From: Celeribacter halophilus | Lineage (GTDB): Bacteria > Pseudomonadota > Alphaproteobacteria > Rhodobacterales > Rhodobacteraceae | Direction: 5' to 3' | Length of the DNA: 64,000 bases | NCBI RefSeq assembly: GCF_900114135.1 | Contig: NZ_FORY01000009.1 | Location: 1 to 64,000 of the forward strand | Part shown: in pieces, positions 17,525-27,566 of the stretch | Position numbering within the stretch: the stretch's first letter is position 1 | How the letters are laid out: every line of letters starts with the position of its first letter | Made by a program: the position numbers and the translations under genes | Notes under the pieces: model-generated | Databases searched by the model: none | The model's input: the letters and a program-made list of their open reading frames with translations, nothing else | Told to the model about the DNA's origin: nothing

Positions 17525-19401
17525 CAGGACGCCTTTGCTCTTTGGTTTTGCTTCAGACGCGCCAGAATCAGCGTGACTGCCGCTGGCGTCATGCCTTCTA
17601 CCCGTCCAGCTTGCGCGATGGTTTGCGGGCGTGTGTGGCTGAGTTTACTCCGTAACTCATTGGAAAGCCCACTTAAAGCAGAATAATCAAAGTCGTCAGG
17701 GATCAGCTGCGTTTCATCCCGCTTCATCGCCTCAACATCGCGTTTCTGGCGTTCGATGTAATTTGCATAAAGAGCGTCCCGCGCCAGTTGCACTTGAACC
17801 TCAGGTGAAATCTGCGCCACCTTCGGATTAAGTGCTGAAATTTCATCGAAGGTTACATTCGGAAACGCAAGAACTTGATAGGCTGTACGACGAGACCCGT
17901 CAGAGCTAACCGCTACGCCGGCAGCTTTAAGTTCTCTCGGCGTATAGCATTCGCTTTCGAGAATCTCGCGGCCTTTCTCAAGATCTTCCATTTTTTTAGT
18001 AAACGAGACCTTGCGGGCTTCGTTCACAACTCCAAGCTCAATTCCCACGGGGGTAAGGCGCTGATCGGCGTTATCCGCGCGTAGAGATAAGCGGAATTCA
18101 GCGCGAGAGGTAAACATTCGGTAAGGTTCACTCACGCCGCGCGTAACGAGATCATCGATCATCACGCCGATATAACTCTCGGAACGGGTAAATGTAGCCT
18201 CGTCCTGCCTCATAGATCTACGCGCAGCATTGAGCCCTGCCACAAGCCCTTGTGCCGCTGCCTCTTCATAACCCGTTGTGCCGTTGATCTGTCCGGCAAG
18301 GAAAAGTCCCGGAACATCGCGTAGTTCCAACGTTAGGCGCAGAGCACGCGGATCGACATAGTCATATTCAATCGCATACCCCGGCTGGAGAATTTCTACA
18401 TCTTCAAGACCACGAATTGAGCGAACATAGGCTTCCTGCACATCAACAGGCAAAGAGGTCGAAATTCCGTTCGGGTAAACCGTATCGTCGGTCAGTCCTT
18501 CCGGCTCAAGAAAAATCTGATGCGACGTCTTGTCGGCGAAACGCACGATCTTGTCTTCAATAGATGGGCAATAGCGTGGCCCTACCCCATCAATATGTCC
18601 GCCATACATCGCAGAACGCGATAGATTTTCGCGAATGATGTCATGGGTTTTCTCATTTGTATGCGTAATCCCGCAGGACACCTGACGCGCGAATGGTTTA
18701 CGGTTCATAAAGGAAAACACAACGGGGTCTTCATCACCCGCCTGTTCTTCCAGAATATCCCAAGCAATCGTCTTGCCGTTCAGGCGCGGCGGAGTGCCTG
18801 TTTTCAACCGTCCCATCGGCAGGTTCAAACCATAGAGACGTTCAGCTAGCGCGATGGAAGGTTTGTCCCCCATCCGACCGCCGGCATGTTTTTCTTCGCC
18901 AATATGAATAAGGCCGTTCAAAAAAGTGCCAGTCGTCAGGACAACGGCCTTGGCGTTGATTCTAGACCCATCACCAAGCACAACACCACTCACAGTTTCC
19001 CCTGTTAGAATTAAATCGGAAACCTCGGCTTCGATGATGGTGAGATTTTCTGTTGTTTCCAGTTCAGCCAGCATCTCTGTGCGATAGATCGCGCGATCTG
19101 CTTGGGCGCGCGGACCTTGGACAGCCGGTCCCTTGCGACGGTTCAAAAGACGGAACTGAATGCCTGCCTTATCCGCGATCCGACCCATAACGCCGTCCAA
19201 CGCATCGATTTCGCGCACGAGGTGGCCTTTTCCAAGACCTCCAATCGCCGGATTACAGGACATAACCCCGATACCGGATTTCTTCAGCGTGACAAGCGCT
19301 GTTTGTGCCCCTGCTCTCGCAGACGCAGCTGCAGCGTCACAACCAGCATGGCCGCCACCTACGACAACAACATCGAAGTCGGTATGTTTCACGTGAAACA
19401 C
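17524..19401 (-). CDS. mnmG: tRNA uridine-5-carboxymethylaminomethyl synthesis enzyme MnmG (GidA)
   Basis: FAD protein that with MnmE makes cmnm5U at the wobble position of several tRNAs. The 625-residue length is normal. The FAD dinucleotide motif [21 protein letters not shown] is at residues about 11-31. [24 protein letters not shown] and [19 protein letters not shown] are family signatures. The protein starts [10 protein letters not shown], and this start region is a perfect parS site. It is the middle of the mnmE-mnmG-rsmG-parA-parB operon. Confidence 0.96.
   Translation of the reverse strand: MFHVKHTDFDVVVVGGGHAGCDAAAASARAGAQTALVTLKKSGIGVMSCNPAIGGLGKGHLVREIDALDGVMGRIADKAGIQFRLLNRRKGPAVQGPRAQADRAIYRTEMLAELETTENLTIIEAEVSDLILTGETVSGVVLGDGSRINAKAVVLTTGTFLNGLIHIGEEKHAGGRMGDKPSIALAERLYGLNLPMGRLKTGTPPRLNGKTIAWDILEEQAGDEDPVVFSFMNRKPFARQVSCGITHTNEKTHDIIRENLSRSAMYGGHIDGVGPRYCPSIEDKIVRFADKTSHQIFLEPEGLTDDTVYPNGISTSLPVDVQEAYVRSIRGLEDVEILQPGYAIEYDYVDPRALRLTLELRDVPGLFLAGQINGTTGYEEAAAQGLVAGLNAARRSMRQDEATFTRSESYIGVMIDDLVTRGVSEPYRMFTSRAEFRLSLRADNADQRLTPVGIELGVVNEARKVSFTKKMEDLEKGREILESECYTPRELKAAGVAVSSDGSRRTAYQVLAFPNVTFDEISALNPKVAQISPEVQVQLARDALYANYIERQKRDVEAMKRDETQLIPDDFDYSALSGLSNELRSKLSHTRPQTIAQAGRVEGMTPAAVTLILARLKQNQRAKAS
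19385..19400. promoter_or_regulatory. Perfect parS site at the mnmG start
   Basis: A second exact TGTTTCACGTGAAACA. It covers the mnmG initiation codon and codes for the residues after the first Met (FHVKH). Confidence 0.95.
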
Positions 19402-19414
19402 TCCTCGCGTTTAT

Positions 19415-20701
19415 TCATTTACCGATGCAAAAACTGGAGAAGATTTCCCCGAGAATGTTCTCGACATCAATCCGCCCGACAAGGCAATTCAGCGCATAGA
19501 CCGCGCGCCGCAACTCTTCGGCAGCGAGCTCCGCACGATCTGCGCCAATCAATACCTCATTTCGCGCTGATTCCATAGAGACCAGTGCGTCCTGAATTGC
19601 AATACGGTGCCGTTCACGAATTGCTGTTGACGCATCGGAAGCGCGTTCGGAGAGCGTTAGCGCAATATGGGAAACCATCGCGTCAATTCCGTGACCGGTT
19701 TTTCCGGAAACGGAATTGGACAGCGCTCCCTGATCATCTTTGCCGACCAGAACAAGATCACCCTCTTGCGGCGGCATTTCCGGGTCCGCCCCCTCTGAAG
19801 GAAGAAGAATCACACGCAGGTCGGCCTGTGCTGCGCGATTGCGTGCGCGGTCGATGCCGATTGCCTCGACCACATCAGATGTCTCGCGCAGCCCCGCCGT
19901 ATCAAGGAGCGTGACTGGCAACCCCTTCAAGTCCATCCGGACCTCGATAATATCGCGGGTTGTTCCGGCAAATTCGGACGTGATCGCGGCCTCCCGCCCT
20001 GCAAGCGCATTGAGGAGTGTAGACTTTCCTGCATTCGGTGGCCCGACAATCGCGACTTCAAAACCATCGCGAATCCGTTCAGCCATTTTCGAGCCGGCGA
20101 TTTCCGCCTCCAGTTCCGTCATCGTTCGAGAGATCAGATCAAGGACTTCCGGTGAAACGTCTGTGGGAACTTCTTCATCGGCAAAATCGATGGTCGCTTC
20201 GATCAATGCCGCAGCGCGCAACAAAGATGAGCGCCAGCGTTCCGCCTTATCTCCAAGTGCGCCGGAAAACACCTTTAGCGCCTGACGCCGTTGCGCCTCT
20301 GTTTCCGCTTCGATGAGATCAGCAAGACCTTCGACCTGCGCCAGATCAAGACGTTCGTTTTCCAAAGCGCGACGGGTAAATTCCCCCGCTTCTGCGAGGC
20401 GTAGCCCCTCTATCTCCGAAAGGGATTGAAGCACAGCATTGATGATGGCGACAGAACCATGAAGCTGAAGCTCCGCGCTTTCTTCTCCGGTAAAAGACGC
20501 GCCTTTTTCAAAACAGATAACCAAGGCTTCGTCGAGAACGATTCCCTCGGAATTTTTCAAAACGCGCAACGCTGTCCGGCGCGGAGACGGCACATCTCCG
20601 GCCAGTTTTTCAACGGCCAAAAACGCAAGCGGCCCGGAAATCCGGACCACTGCGACGCCCGCCTTACCGCGGGCCGTTGCCAAGGCATATATCGTATCCA
20701 T
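19415..20701 (-). CDS. mnmE: tRNA modification GTPase MnmE (TrmE)
   Basis: GTPase partner of MnmG in the wobble-uridine modification. The 428-residue protein has an N-terminal formyl-THF-binding domain ([21 protein letters not shown]), a helical domain and an inserted Ras-like G domain. The G domain shows [12 protein letters not shown] (G1), the FAGTTRD switch and DTAGL (G3). It ends FCIGK, keeping the C-terminal CxGK motif needed for catalysis. It lies 13 bp upstream of mnmG and 28 bp downstream of rho. Confidence 0.95.
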   Translation of the reverse strand: MDTIYALATARGKAGVAVVRISGPLAFLAVEKLAGDVPSPRRTALRVLKNSEGIVLDEALVICFEKGASFTGEESAELQLHGSVAIINAVLQSLSEIEGLRLAEAGEFTRRALENERLDLAQVEGLADLIEAETEAQRRQALKVFSGALGDKAERWRSSLLRAAALIEATIDFADEEVPTDVSPEVLDLISRTMTELEAEIAGSKMAERIRDGFEVAIVGPPNAGKSTLLNALAGREAAITSEFAGTTRDIIEVRMDLKGLPVTLLDTAGLRETSDVVEAIGIDRARNRAAQADLRVILLPSEGADPEMPPQEGDLVLVGKDDQGALSNSVSGKTGHGIDAMVSHIALTLSERASDASTAIRERHRIAIQDALVSMESARNEVLIGADRAELAAEELRRAVYALNCLVGRIDVENILGEIFSSFCIGK

Positions 20702-20729
20702 AGGCGTAACCTATTGATATCCTTTAATA

Positions 20730-22001
20730 TTAAGCGTTCATCGAATCGAAGAATTCAGCGTTGGATTTGGTCTGTTTCAACTTGGAAATCAGGAACTCGA
20801 TCGCATCTGTGGTGCCCATCGGGTTCAGAATACGGCGCAGCACATAGGTTTTCTGAAGGTCTTTGGAATCCACCAGAAGCTCTTCTTTCCGCGTGCCGGA
20901 TTTGAGGATGTCCATAGCCGGGAAGACGCGTTTGTCAGCGACCTTGCGATCCAGAACGATTTCCGAGTTACCCGTCCCTTTGAATTCCTCAAAGATGACC
21001 TCGTCCATCCGCGAACCCGTGTCGATCAGGGCAGTGGCGATAATGGTCAGGGAGCCGCCTTCCTCGATGTTCCGTGCGGCACCAAAGAAGCGCTTGGGGC
21101 GTTGCAGCGCGTTAGCATCCACACCACCGGTCAGAACCTTACCAGAGGACGGGACAACCGTGTTGAAGGCGCGGCCAAGGCGGGTGATGGAGTCGAGCAG
21201 GATGACCACGTCACGCTTGTGCTCAACCAGACGCTTGGCCTTCTCAATGACCATTTCGGAGACGGCGACGTGGCGTTGTGCCGGTTCATCAAAGGTTGAG
21301 GACACAACCTCCCCTTTCACGCTCCGCTGCATGTCCGTCACCTCTTCGGGGCGCTCATCGATCAGCAGAACGATGAGGTAGCACTCCGGATGGTTCGTCT
21401 CGATAGAATTGGCGATGTTTTGCAGCAGAACGGTTTTACCCGTCCGCGGCGGAGCAACGATCAAGGCCCGCTGGCCTTTCCCGATCGGAGATACGAGGTC
21501 AATGATCCGCGCAGAACGATCCTTGATGGTGGGATCTTCGATCTCCATTTTCAGCCGTTCATCGGGATAAAGCGGCGTCAGGTTATCAAAGTTGATCTTG
21601 TGGCGGGCCTTTTCAGGCGCCTCAAAGTTGATCAAGGTGACTTTGGTGATCGCAAAATAGCGCTCGTTCTCGTCCGGCGCCTGCATCACCCCCTCAACCG
21701 TGTCACCGGTGCGCAAACCATGCTGGCGAATGACTTCGGGAGAAACGTAAATATCGTCAGGGCCCGGAAGATAGTTGGCCTCGGGAGAGCGCAGGAACCC
21801 GAATCCGTCCTGAAGCACCTCAAGAACGCCATCGCCGGAAATGATCCATTCATCCTCGGCGCGTTCCTTGAGAATCGAAAACATCATCTCGCCTTTACGC
21901 ATGGTCGAGGCGTTTTCGATTTCCAGCTCTTCTGCCATTGCCAGAAGGTCTTTGGGGCTCTTGGCTTTAAGATCAGCCAGATTCAGAGTGTTGTCGCTCA
22001 T
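20730..22001 (-). CDS. rho: Transcription termination factor Rho
   Basis: Hexameric RNA helicase that terminates transcription at unstructured RNA. The 423-residue protein has the N-terminal Rho domain ([23 protein letters not shown]), the cold-shock-like RNA-binding fold (GFGFLRS) and the ATPase with Walker [13 protein letters not shown]. Walker B is [14 protein letters not shown], and the C-terminal region is complete. It heads the leftward gene series from the origin. hemJ lies 124 bp upstream without an obvious terminator between them. Confidence 0.97.
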   Translation of the reverse strand: MSDNTLNLADLKAKSPKDLLAMAEELEIENASTMRKGEMMFSILKERAEDEWIISGDGVLEVLQDGFGFLRSPEANYLPGPDDIYVSPEVIRQHGLRTGDTVEGVMQAPDENERYFAITKVTLINFEAPEKARHKINFDNLTPLYPDERLKMEIEDPTIKDRSARIIDLVSPIGKGQRALIVAPPRTGKTVLLQNIANSIETNHPECYLIVLLIDERPEEVTDMQRSVKGEVVSSTFDEPAQRHVAVSEMVIEKAKRLVEHKRDVVILLDSITRLGRAFNTVVPSSGKVLTGGVDANALQRPKRFFGAARNIEEGGSLTIIATALIDTGSRMDEVIFEEFKGTGNSEIVLDRKVADKRVFPAMDILKSGTRKEELLVDSKDLQKTYVLRRILNPMGTTDAIEFLISKLKQTKSNAEFFDSMNA

Positions 22002-22125
22002 AAAAAATCCATATGGACCGGCGTTTTACGCGGGTCTTTCAGTCAAGTCATACCGGAGAATCCCTTGGCCGGACGGCTAGGGTTTGCGCATTGATAGAAA
22101 CAGATCGGGATTAAGTCAATCTTTC

Positions 22126-22578
22126 TCAGAATGGCTTGGCAATAATCATCACAACGATGAAAATCATCAAAAGCGTCGGAAGCTCGTTCATCATGCGGTA
22201 GTGACGCCCTGTGCGCGTATTTGTTGCGCTGACAAAATCCTTTCTCCGCGCAGCGCACCACATATGAAACCACGTCATTCCAAGCACACTTCCGGCCTTG
22301 ATCCATGACCAACCGGCGCTCCAGTCGACGATGCCCGGCGTAAAGACCAGACAGAGACCGAAGATCCAGCTTGAGATCATGGCCGGATTCATAATCATCT
22401 TCAGCAGTTTTTTTTCCATGTCCTGAAAGAGAAGGTCGGTTTCCGATCCTGCAGTGACGCTTTCAGTGTGACGCACATAGAGGCGGGGCAAATAGAAAAT
22501 ACCGGCCATCCATGCAATGACGGAAATGACATGCATGGATTTGGTCCAAGGATAAATACTCGCGAGAATGTCACTCAT
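22126..22578 (-). CDS. hemJ: HemJ-type protoporphyrinogen IX oxidase
   Basis: Oxidises protoporphyrinogen IX to protoporphyrin IX in haem synthesis; an inner-membrane protein. The 150-residue protein has about four membrane segments and the conserved His in WTKSMHVISVIAWMAGIFYLPRL. The second conserved region is LVFTPGIVDWSAGWSWIKAG with MTWFHMW. It is the gene immediately left of the putative origin. Confidence 0.9.
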   Translation of the reverse strand: MSDILASIYPWTKSMHVISVIAWMAGIFYLPRLYVRHTESVTAGSETDLLFQDMEKKLLKMIMNPAMISSWIFGLCLVFTPGIVDWSAGWSWIKAGSVLGMTWFHMWCAARRKDFVSATNTRTGRHYRMMNELPTLLMIFIVVMIIAKPF

Positions 22579-22649
22579 TTCGTGTCCCTTCGTTTCCTCC
22601 TAAATAAAATAATAAAAGAAAAAGAAAAGGATGATGATTTAGTAGGGCC

Positions 22650-22658
22650 TGTGGATAA
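22650..22658 (-). promoter_or_regulatory. DnaA box (perfect)
   Basis: TGTGGATAA, the reverse complement of the strong DnaA box TTATCCACA, inside the putative origin. Confidence 0.8.
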
Positions 22659-22714
22659 TCTGGATTAATGAGTTTTACACAGAGTTTTGCATGTTGTTAA
22701 AAACTTCTTACTTC

Positions 22715-22723
22715 TTATCCACA
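22715..22723 (+). promoter_or_regulatory. DnaA box (perfect)
   Basis: TTATCCACA, an exact consensus DnaA box, opposite in orientation to the box at 22650. A one-mismatch box follows three bases later. Confidence 0.8.
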
Positions 22724-22960
22724 TCTCTGGATAATTCATATTTTCATTTACAGAACAAATGTTTGAGTATCTGGTGTAGAGGATGAAACTTACAGAATTC
22801 GGGAGGGCACGGGTTTTCCGCTCACAGGCAAAATCTCTTACCCCCAGTGATAAGATGCCTTGGAAGACCATCAGAACTTCCTGTTTATCCCCCGCAACGG
22901 TATGAGACGAGAAACAGGCCCTTTGGTCCTCTGGTTCACACAGGAGTTTTCAACAGATCT

Positions 22961-23566
22961 ATGAACACCTCCGAAAAACTCATTCTGGCGTCGGGATCGG
23001 AGATCCGGCAGACGCTTTTGCGCAATGCGGGCGTTTCCTTTGATGTCAGTATCGGTCGAATTGATGAAGAATCCGTAAAAGATGCTCTTCTTGGTGAAGG
23101 TGCATCGCCTCGGGACATTGCCGATGCCTTAGCCGAGGGCAAAGCGCGCAAGGTGTCTTTGAAAAACCTTGATGCAATGGTGATCGGCTGCGATCAGACC
23201 TTGTCTTTTAAGGGCCAGCTTCTTTCTAAACCCAAAACTGTGGATGAGGCGCGGGCGCAGCTCAAAGAGATGCGCGGCGAACGGCACAAGCTTCTGTCTG
23301 CGGCAGTAATTTACGAGAACGGGGAGCCGAAATGGCGGCATGTCGGGGAGGTTCGCCTTGAAATGAACCGGTTCAGCGATGCCTATCTTGAGGATTATCT
23401 CGCGCGGAATTGGGAGCAGATACGCCATTGTGTCGGCTCTTATATGTTGGAATCCGAAGGCGTGCGGCTTTTTTCGCGGATTGACGGCGATTACTTTACA
23501 GTACTGGGTTTGCCCTTGTTGCCGCTTTTGGCCTATCTTTCCGAACGGGGGGTAATTGCATCATGA
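22961..23566 (+). CDS. maf: Maf family nucleotide pyrophosphatase
   Basis: Maf proteins hydrolyse dTTP, UTP or modified nucleotides. This 201-residue protein has the family start KLILASGSEIRQTLLRNAGVSF, VIGCDQTLSFKGQLLSKP with the catalytic Asp, and GVRLFSRIDGDYFTVLGLPLLPLL near the end. The usual ASxSPRR loop reads ASGSEIR, so the Pro is replaced. The start is the ATG at 22961; the frame is open further upstream into the origin but that part is not family-like. It overlaps aroE by 4 bp and begins the rightward series from the origin. Confidence 0.9.
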   Translation: MNTSEKLILASGSEIRQTLLRNAGVSFDVSIGRIDEESVKDALLGEGASPRDIADALAEGKARKVSLKNLDAMVIGCDQTLSFKGQLLSKPKTVDEARAQLKEMRGERHKLLSAAVIYENGEPKWRHVGEVRLEMNRFSDAYLEDYLARNWEQIRHCVGSYMLESEGVRLFSRIDGDYFTVLGLPLLPLLAYLSERGVIAS

Positions 23567-24393
23567 GTGACAAGATTTTGTTGGCAGGCGTGATCGGTGC
23601 GCCGATTGCGCATAGTAAATCGCCGCTTCTTCATGGCTATTGGTTGAGCCGGTACGGGATTGCGGGCCATTATGTTCCGCTTCACGTTGAACAGATGGAC
23701 TTGGAAGAGGTCCTTCGCATGATGCCCAAGATGGGGTTTGTCGGTGCGAATGTTACGATCCCGCATAAGGAAACCGTGCTGGGGCTGGCGGATATTGTGA
23801 CCGATCGTGCGGCTTTGATCGGGGCGGCGAATACGCTGATTTTCCGGTCTGATGGAAAGCTGCACGCTGATAATACCGATGGTTTCGGATTTGTGGAAAA
23901 CCTGCGCTGTAATGCTGACTGGAAGCCTGAGGCCGGCCCTGCGGCGGTTTTGGGTGCGGGAGGTGCATCGCGTGCGGTGATTGCTTCCTTGTTGGAGGTC
24001 GGGGTGCCGGAAATCCGTCTGTCGAACCGCACACGCGCCCGCGCAGATGCGCTCAAGGACGAGTTTGGCGCAAAAATATCTGTCGTTGAATGGGTTCACG
24101 CGGGAGATATGCTCAAAGGTGCGCGCACTGTTGTGAATACGACGTCGCTCGGGATGCATGGACAGCCGGAGTTGAAGGTCTCTTTGGATCATCTCGGTTC
24201 TGACGCTGTGGTGACCGACCTTGTTTACACGCCCCTGAGAACCAGCTTTCTCACACGCGCGGCGGAAAAGGGCTGCCAGACGGTCGATGGGCTGGGCATG
24301 TTGCTTTATCAGGCGGCTCCGGGGTTCGAGCGGTGGTTTGGTAAACGGCCCGAAGTCGATGACGCCACCCGCCAGTTCATTCTTTCCGCATGA
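23563..24393 (+). CDS. aroE: Shikimate dehydrogenase
   Basis: Reduces 3-dehydroshikimate to shikimate with NADPH in aromatic amino acid synthesis. The 276-residue protein shows the substrate site AHSKSPLLHGYWL, the catalytic Lys in VTIPHKE and the second catalytic residue in NTDGFGF. The NADP loop is AVLGAGGASRAVI followed by SNRTRARA. It overlaps maf and coaE by 4 bp at each end. Confidence 0.95.
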   Translation: MSDKILLAGVIGAPIAHSKSPLLHGYWLSRYGIAGHYVPLHVEQMDLEEVLRMMPKMGFVGANVTIPHKETVLGLADIVTDRAALIGAANTLIFRSDGKLHADNTDGFGFVENLRCNADWKPEAGPAAVLGAGGASRAVIASLLEVGVPEIRLSNRTRARADALKDEFGAKISVVEWVHAGDMLKGARTVVNTTSLGMHGQPELKVSLDHLGSDAVVTDLVYTPLRTSFLTRAAEKGCQTVDGLGMLLYQAAPGFERWFGKRPEVDDATRQFILSA

Positions 24394-24989
24394 AAAAGCC
24401 CTTCATTATCGGTCTTACCGGCTCTATCGGCATGGGAAAAAGCACCACGGCAAAGATGTTTTCCGAGGCGGGTATCCCCGTTTGGGATGCTGATGCAGCC
24501 GTGGCGCGGCTCTATGACCTTGGCGGCGCAGCAGTTGCGCCAATGGCCGAGGCATTTCCCGATGCTGTGCGTTCTGGAAAAGTATCGAAAGACCGGCTCA
24601 AAGAGATCATTTCCGAAACGCCCGCAGCATTAAAAAAAATCGAGGAGATTGTTCATCCTCTGGTTTCCGAGGATCGGAAGAAATTCATAGAAACCACGGA
24701 TGCGGAGATTGTCCTTGTTGATATTCCCCTGCTTTTCGAAACAGGGGCAGAGCGCTCCGTCGATGCTGTGGTCGTTGTCTCGGTTGACGCGGAAACCCAA
24801 AGAAAACGTGTTTTGGCCCGCGCGGGGATGACGGAGGCGCATTTCGAGACGATTCTGGCCAAACAGGTACCGGATGCAGAAAAACGTGCCCGTGCTGATT
24901 TCGTGATTGAAACAACAAGCCTTGAAGCCGCCAAATCTCAGGTGCAAAACATAGTCGCAACCCTGAGGAGGCAAATCGCCGATGCGTGA
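24390..24989 (+). CDS. coaE: Dephospho-CoA kinase
   Basis: Last step of coenzyme A synthesis: phosphorylates the 3' hydroxyl of dephospho-CoA. The 199-residue protein has the P-loop IGLTGSIGMGKSTTAKMF at the N-terminus, VWDADAAVARLY, the lid region and VVVVSVDAETQRKRVLAR. It overlaps aroE by 4 bp and dnaQ by 8 bp. Confidence 0.95.
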   Translation: MKKPFIIGLTGSIGMGKSTTAKMFSEAGIPVWDADAAVARLYDLGGAAVAPMAEAFPDAVRSGKVSKDRLKEIISETPAALKKIEEIVHPLVSEDRKKFIETTDAEIVLVDIPLLFETGAERSVDAVVVVSVDAETQRKRVLARAGMTEAHFETILAKQVPDAEKRARADFVIETTSLEAAKSQVQNIVATLRRQIADA

Positions 24990-25725
24990 AATCGTGCTCG
25001 ATACTGAAACCACTGGTTTTGATCCGTTCAGCGGGGACCGTCTCGTTGAAATCGGGGCGATCGAACTTATCAATCACATGCCATCGGGCAGCACCTATCA
25101 CCAATATATCCATCCGGATCGCCACATGCCGGACGAGGCCTTTGGTGTGCACGGGATCGGACCAGACCTGTTGCAACCTCCGCGCCCGCCGAAAGAGGGA
25201 GAAGTCATTCTCTCGGATAAACCGTTTTTCAAAGCGGTTGGGCAGGATTTCCTCGATTTTATCGGCAATGATTCAAAGCTCGTGATCCACAACGCCAGCT
25301 TTGACATGAAATTTCTTAACGCCGAGTTGAAATGGATCGGCCTGCCGGAAATTCCTTATGAACGGGCGATTGATACGCTGATGATTGCCCGCAAAAAGTT
25401 TCCAGGCTCTCCGGCCACTCTGGATGCGCTGTGTCGTCGTTTCGGGATTGATAACTCGTCGCGGACGCTGCACGGGGCTTTGCTCGACTCCGAAATTCTG
25501 GCTGAAGTCTATCTTGAGCTGATCGGCGGACGTCAGCCCGATCTCGTGCTTGCACCGGTTTCGAAGAAAAAGAAAAATGCGGCTGCACGGGAGGCCGAAG
25601 ACAACTGGCGCCCGACGCGCCGCCCTACCCCTCTTCCGCCGCGCATTACAGAGGAAGAAGCCGCCGCCCACGCCTCTTTTATCAAAGAGCTGGGCGACGA
25701 CCCGATTTGGAACAAGTTCGACTGA
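24982..25725 (+). CDS. dnaQ: DNA polymerase III epsilon subunit (proofreading exonuclease)
   Basis: 3'-5' exonuclease of the replicative polymerase. The 247-residue protein has Exo I (VLDTETTGFDP with the two acidic metal ligands), Exo II (HNASFDMKFLNAEL) and Exo III (HGALLDSEILAEVYLEL). The C-terminal part after about residue 185 is the region that binds the alpha subunit. It is the last gene of maf-aroE-coaE-dnaQ and converges on secB with a 3-bp gap. Confidence 0.95.
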   Translation: MREIVLDTETTGFDPFSGDRLVEIGAIELINHMPSGSTYHQYIHPDRHMPDEAFGVHGIGPDLLQPPRPPKEGEVILSDKPFFKAVGQDFLDFIGNDSKLVIHNASFDMKFLNAELKWIGLPEIPYERAIDTLMIARKKFPGSPATLDALCRRFGIDNSSRTLHGALLDSEILAEVYLELIGGRQPDLVLAPVSKKKKNAAAREAEDNWRPTRRPTPLPPRITEEEAAAHASFIKELGDDPIWNKFD

Positions 25726-25728
25726 ACC

Positions 25729-26253
25729 TTAGTTCGGTGTCGCAGCGGCCTTCTGGGCTTCTGCGCGGCGTGCCATGTCCTGACGGTAAAGCTGGACAAA
25801 ATCGATGTTGTCGAGGTTCAGCGGCGGGAAGCCACCGTCACGGGTCACATCATTGACCACACGACGCAGGAACGGGAAGAGCATCCGCGGGCATTCGATC
25901 ATCAGGAACGGATGCATTTGCTCGTCCGGCACGTTTTCGATGTGGAAAACACCGGCATAATCCAGTTCCAGAATGAAAAGCGTCGCATCACCGGATTCGG
26001 TTTTGGATTCGACTTTCACCTTTGTGGCGACTTCAAACTGGTTTTCTTCTTCGCGTTTTTTTGCGTCCAGAGCGACCTGAACGGAAATCGCGGGGCGACC
26101 TTCGACTTTGAGCGACTTTTGAGCGAGAATATTCTCAAAAGACATATCGCGGATGAACTGACCCAGAATTTGCATTTTGACGGGGTTCGGCTGGGCGGCT
26201 GCCTCGGGTTTCGGAGCGGTGGTGCCGTTTTCGGCCATCTTGTCTGTCCTCAA
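25729..26253 (-). CDS. secB: Protein-export chaperone SecB
   Basis: Tetrameric cytosolic chaperone that holds preproteins unfolded and delivers them to SecA. The 174-residue protein has the core QILGQFIRDMSFENILAQKS, VHIENVP-type FHIENVPDEQMHPFLMIECPRMLFPFLRRVV and GGFPPLNLDNIDFVQLY. This position beside dnaQ is standard in Alphaproteobacteria. It is divergent from nothing; fxsA follows upstream in the same direction with a 43-bp gap. Confidence 0.95.
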   Translation of the reverse strand: MRTDKMAENGTTAPKPEAAAQPNPVKMQILGQFIRDMSFENILAQKSLKVEGRPAISVQVALDAKKREEENQFEVATKVKVESKTESGDATLFILELDYAGVFHIENVPDEQMHPFLMIECPRMLFPFLRRVVNDVTRDGGFPPLNLDNIDFVQLYRQDMARRAEAQKAAATPN

Positions 26254-26296
26254 AAATATAACGTTCGCGGTTTTGTATCAGGTTGATCTAAGCCTC

Positions 26297-26794
26297 TCAA
26301 TGGCGAGTCCAGCCTGATGGTCCTTGTTTGGTCGTGTTTTCATCCACCTCTTCCCACTCACCGTCGATGATATTCGGGTTTTGTGAGGGGGAGCGAAACG
26401 GATCGGCGCTTTGTCGGGTGGTTTGCTGACCCATGGTAAAGCTTTGAACCTTAACTCTTTTACGCAATTCTTTCAGTACCAGAGCGCGAAAACCCGGAAT
26501 CAGAAGAAGAAACCCCAATGTATCCGTGAAAAATCCCGGTGTAAGCAGAAGTGCGCCAGACAACAGGATCATGGCCCCATGTGCCAAAGGTTCGGAAGGA
26601 TCGTTGAGTTCGGCAAAGGACTGACGCAGTTGTGACATGGCCAAAGCCCCCTGTTGGCGCACCAAAGCGGTGCCCAGAATGGCGGTCACAATGACGATCA
26701 AAAGCGTCGGCCACAGGCCGATCAGACCTCCCACCTGTATGAACAGAGCGATCTCGATGATCGGAATGGCGACGAAAAGGGCGAAAAGCCACAT
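26297..26794 (-). CDS. fxsA: FxsA family inner-membrane protein
   Basis: A 165-residue FxsA protein. In E. coli FxsA relieves phage T7 exclusion by the F plasmid, but its native role is unclear. The N-terminal half holds about three membrane segments (WLFALFVAIPIIEIALFIQVGG, TLLIVIVTAILGTALV). GALLLTPGFFTDTLGFLLLIPGFR is the family hallmark. A hydrophilic C-terminal tail follows. It diverges from the Tim44-like gene over 106 bp. Confidence 0.9.
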   Translation of the reverse strand: MWLFALFVAIPIIEIALFIQVGGLIGLWPTLLIVIVTAILGTALVRQQGALAMSQLRQSFAELNDPSEPLAHGAMILLSGALLLTPGFFTDTLGFLLLIPGFRALVLKELRKRVKVQSFTMGQQTTRQSADPFRSPSQNPNIIDGEWEEVDENTTKQGPSGWTRH

Positions 26795-26900
26795 GAGAAG
26801 TCCTTTCTTATCTCTCTCCCGCAGGTAGACTTAGCGGGGTCCGTCACCTACATAAGGTCGGTAGACAGATTTTGCCACGTTGCACGGAGATCAATCGCCG

Positions 26901-27566
26901 ATGGGGAATTCCCTTCTTTCAATTCTTGTCCTTGCGGGCATTGCCATTTTTCTGATCCTGCGCCTGCGCAGCGTTCTCGGAACGCGCGAAGGGTTTGAAA
27001 AGCCACGCGCTGAATTCCCCGGTGCCGAAGAGGCCACGAAAGTGAAACGGGATTTCGAAGTCATCGAAGGTGGTGTGGATCATGACATCATCGACAATGT
27101 TGAGGCCGGAAGCCGCACAGCGGACAATCTCGCGGCGATCAAACGTATCGATCCGAGTTTCAGTGTCAGCGACTTTCTCTCCGGTGCACGCGGTGCCTAT
27201 GAGATGATCCTGATGGCCTTCGAGCATGACGATCTGGACAGCATCAAGCCGTTCCTCTCAGAGGATGTGTTCGAAGCCTTCTCCGAAGTTGTCGCAGAAC
27301 GTCAGGCCAAGGGTCTCACCATCGAGAGCCAGTTTATCGGTTTGCGTGAACTTCAGATCATCGACGCCGATCTGGATCGGGCCACCGAAGAAGCCGAGAT
27401 CAAAATCCGCTTCGTCGGTGAAATCACCTCTGTCGTGCGCAATGCCGACGGGGATATCGTCGAGGGCGATCCCAAAGCCATCAACCGCCAGAAAGATATT
27501 TGGACCTTTGCCCGCCATCTGGGCAGTGATGATCCGAACTGGCAGCTTGTCGCGACTGGTGCCTGA
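26901..27566 (+). CDS. Tim44-like domain protein (TimA-type)
   Basis: A 221-residue protein with one N-terminal membrane anchor (SILVLAGIAIFLILRL) and a C-terminal Tim44/MBA1-like domain (FLSGARGAYEMILMAFEHDDLDSIKPFLSEDVFEAF). The domain is shared with mitochondrial Tim44. Alphaproteobacterial homologues are thought to act at the inner membrane in protein insertion, which is inference here. The start at 26901 is chosen because the anchor follows directly and GGAGA lies 10 bases upstream. It overlaps mltA by one base. Confidence 0.88.
   Translation: MGNSLLSILVLAGIAIFLILRLRSVLGTREGFEKPRAEFPGAEEATKVKRDFEVIEGGVDHDIIDNVEAGSRTADNLAAIKRIDPSFSVSDFLSGARGAYEMILMAFEHDDLDSIKPFLSEDVFEAFSEVVAERQAKGLTIESQFIGLRELQIIDADLDRATEEAEIKIRFVGEITSVVRNADGDIVEGDPKAINRQKDIWTFARHLGSDDPNWQLVATGA

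Larger units (their letters stand above)
22579..22960. other. Putative chromosome replication origin (oriC)
   Basis: A 382-bp gene-free stretch between the divergent hemJ and maf. It contains two perfect DnaA boxes (22650-22658 and 22715-22723), a one-mismatch box at 22726-22734 (TTATCCAGA) and weaker ones at 22673-22681 and 22885-22893. An AT-rich run (22598-22626, AATAAAATAATAAAAG and following) is a candidate unwinding element. The strand direction of genes flips here. parAB with parS lies 3-8 kb to the left. In alphaproteobacteria oriC commonly lies in a haem-gene/maf neighbourhood. The exact limits are inferred. Confidence 0.8.
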
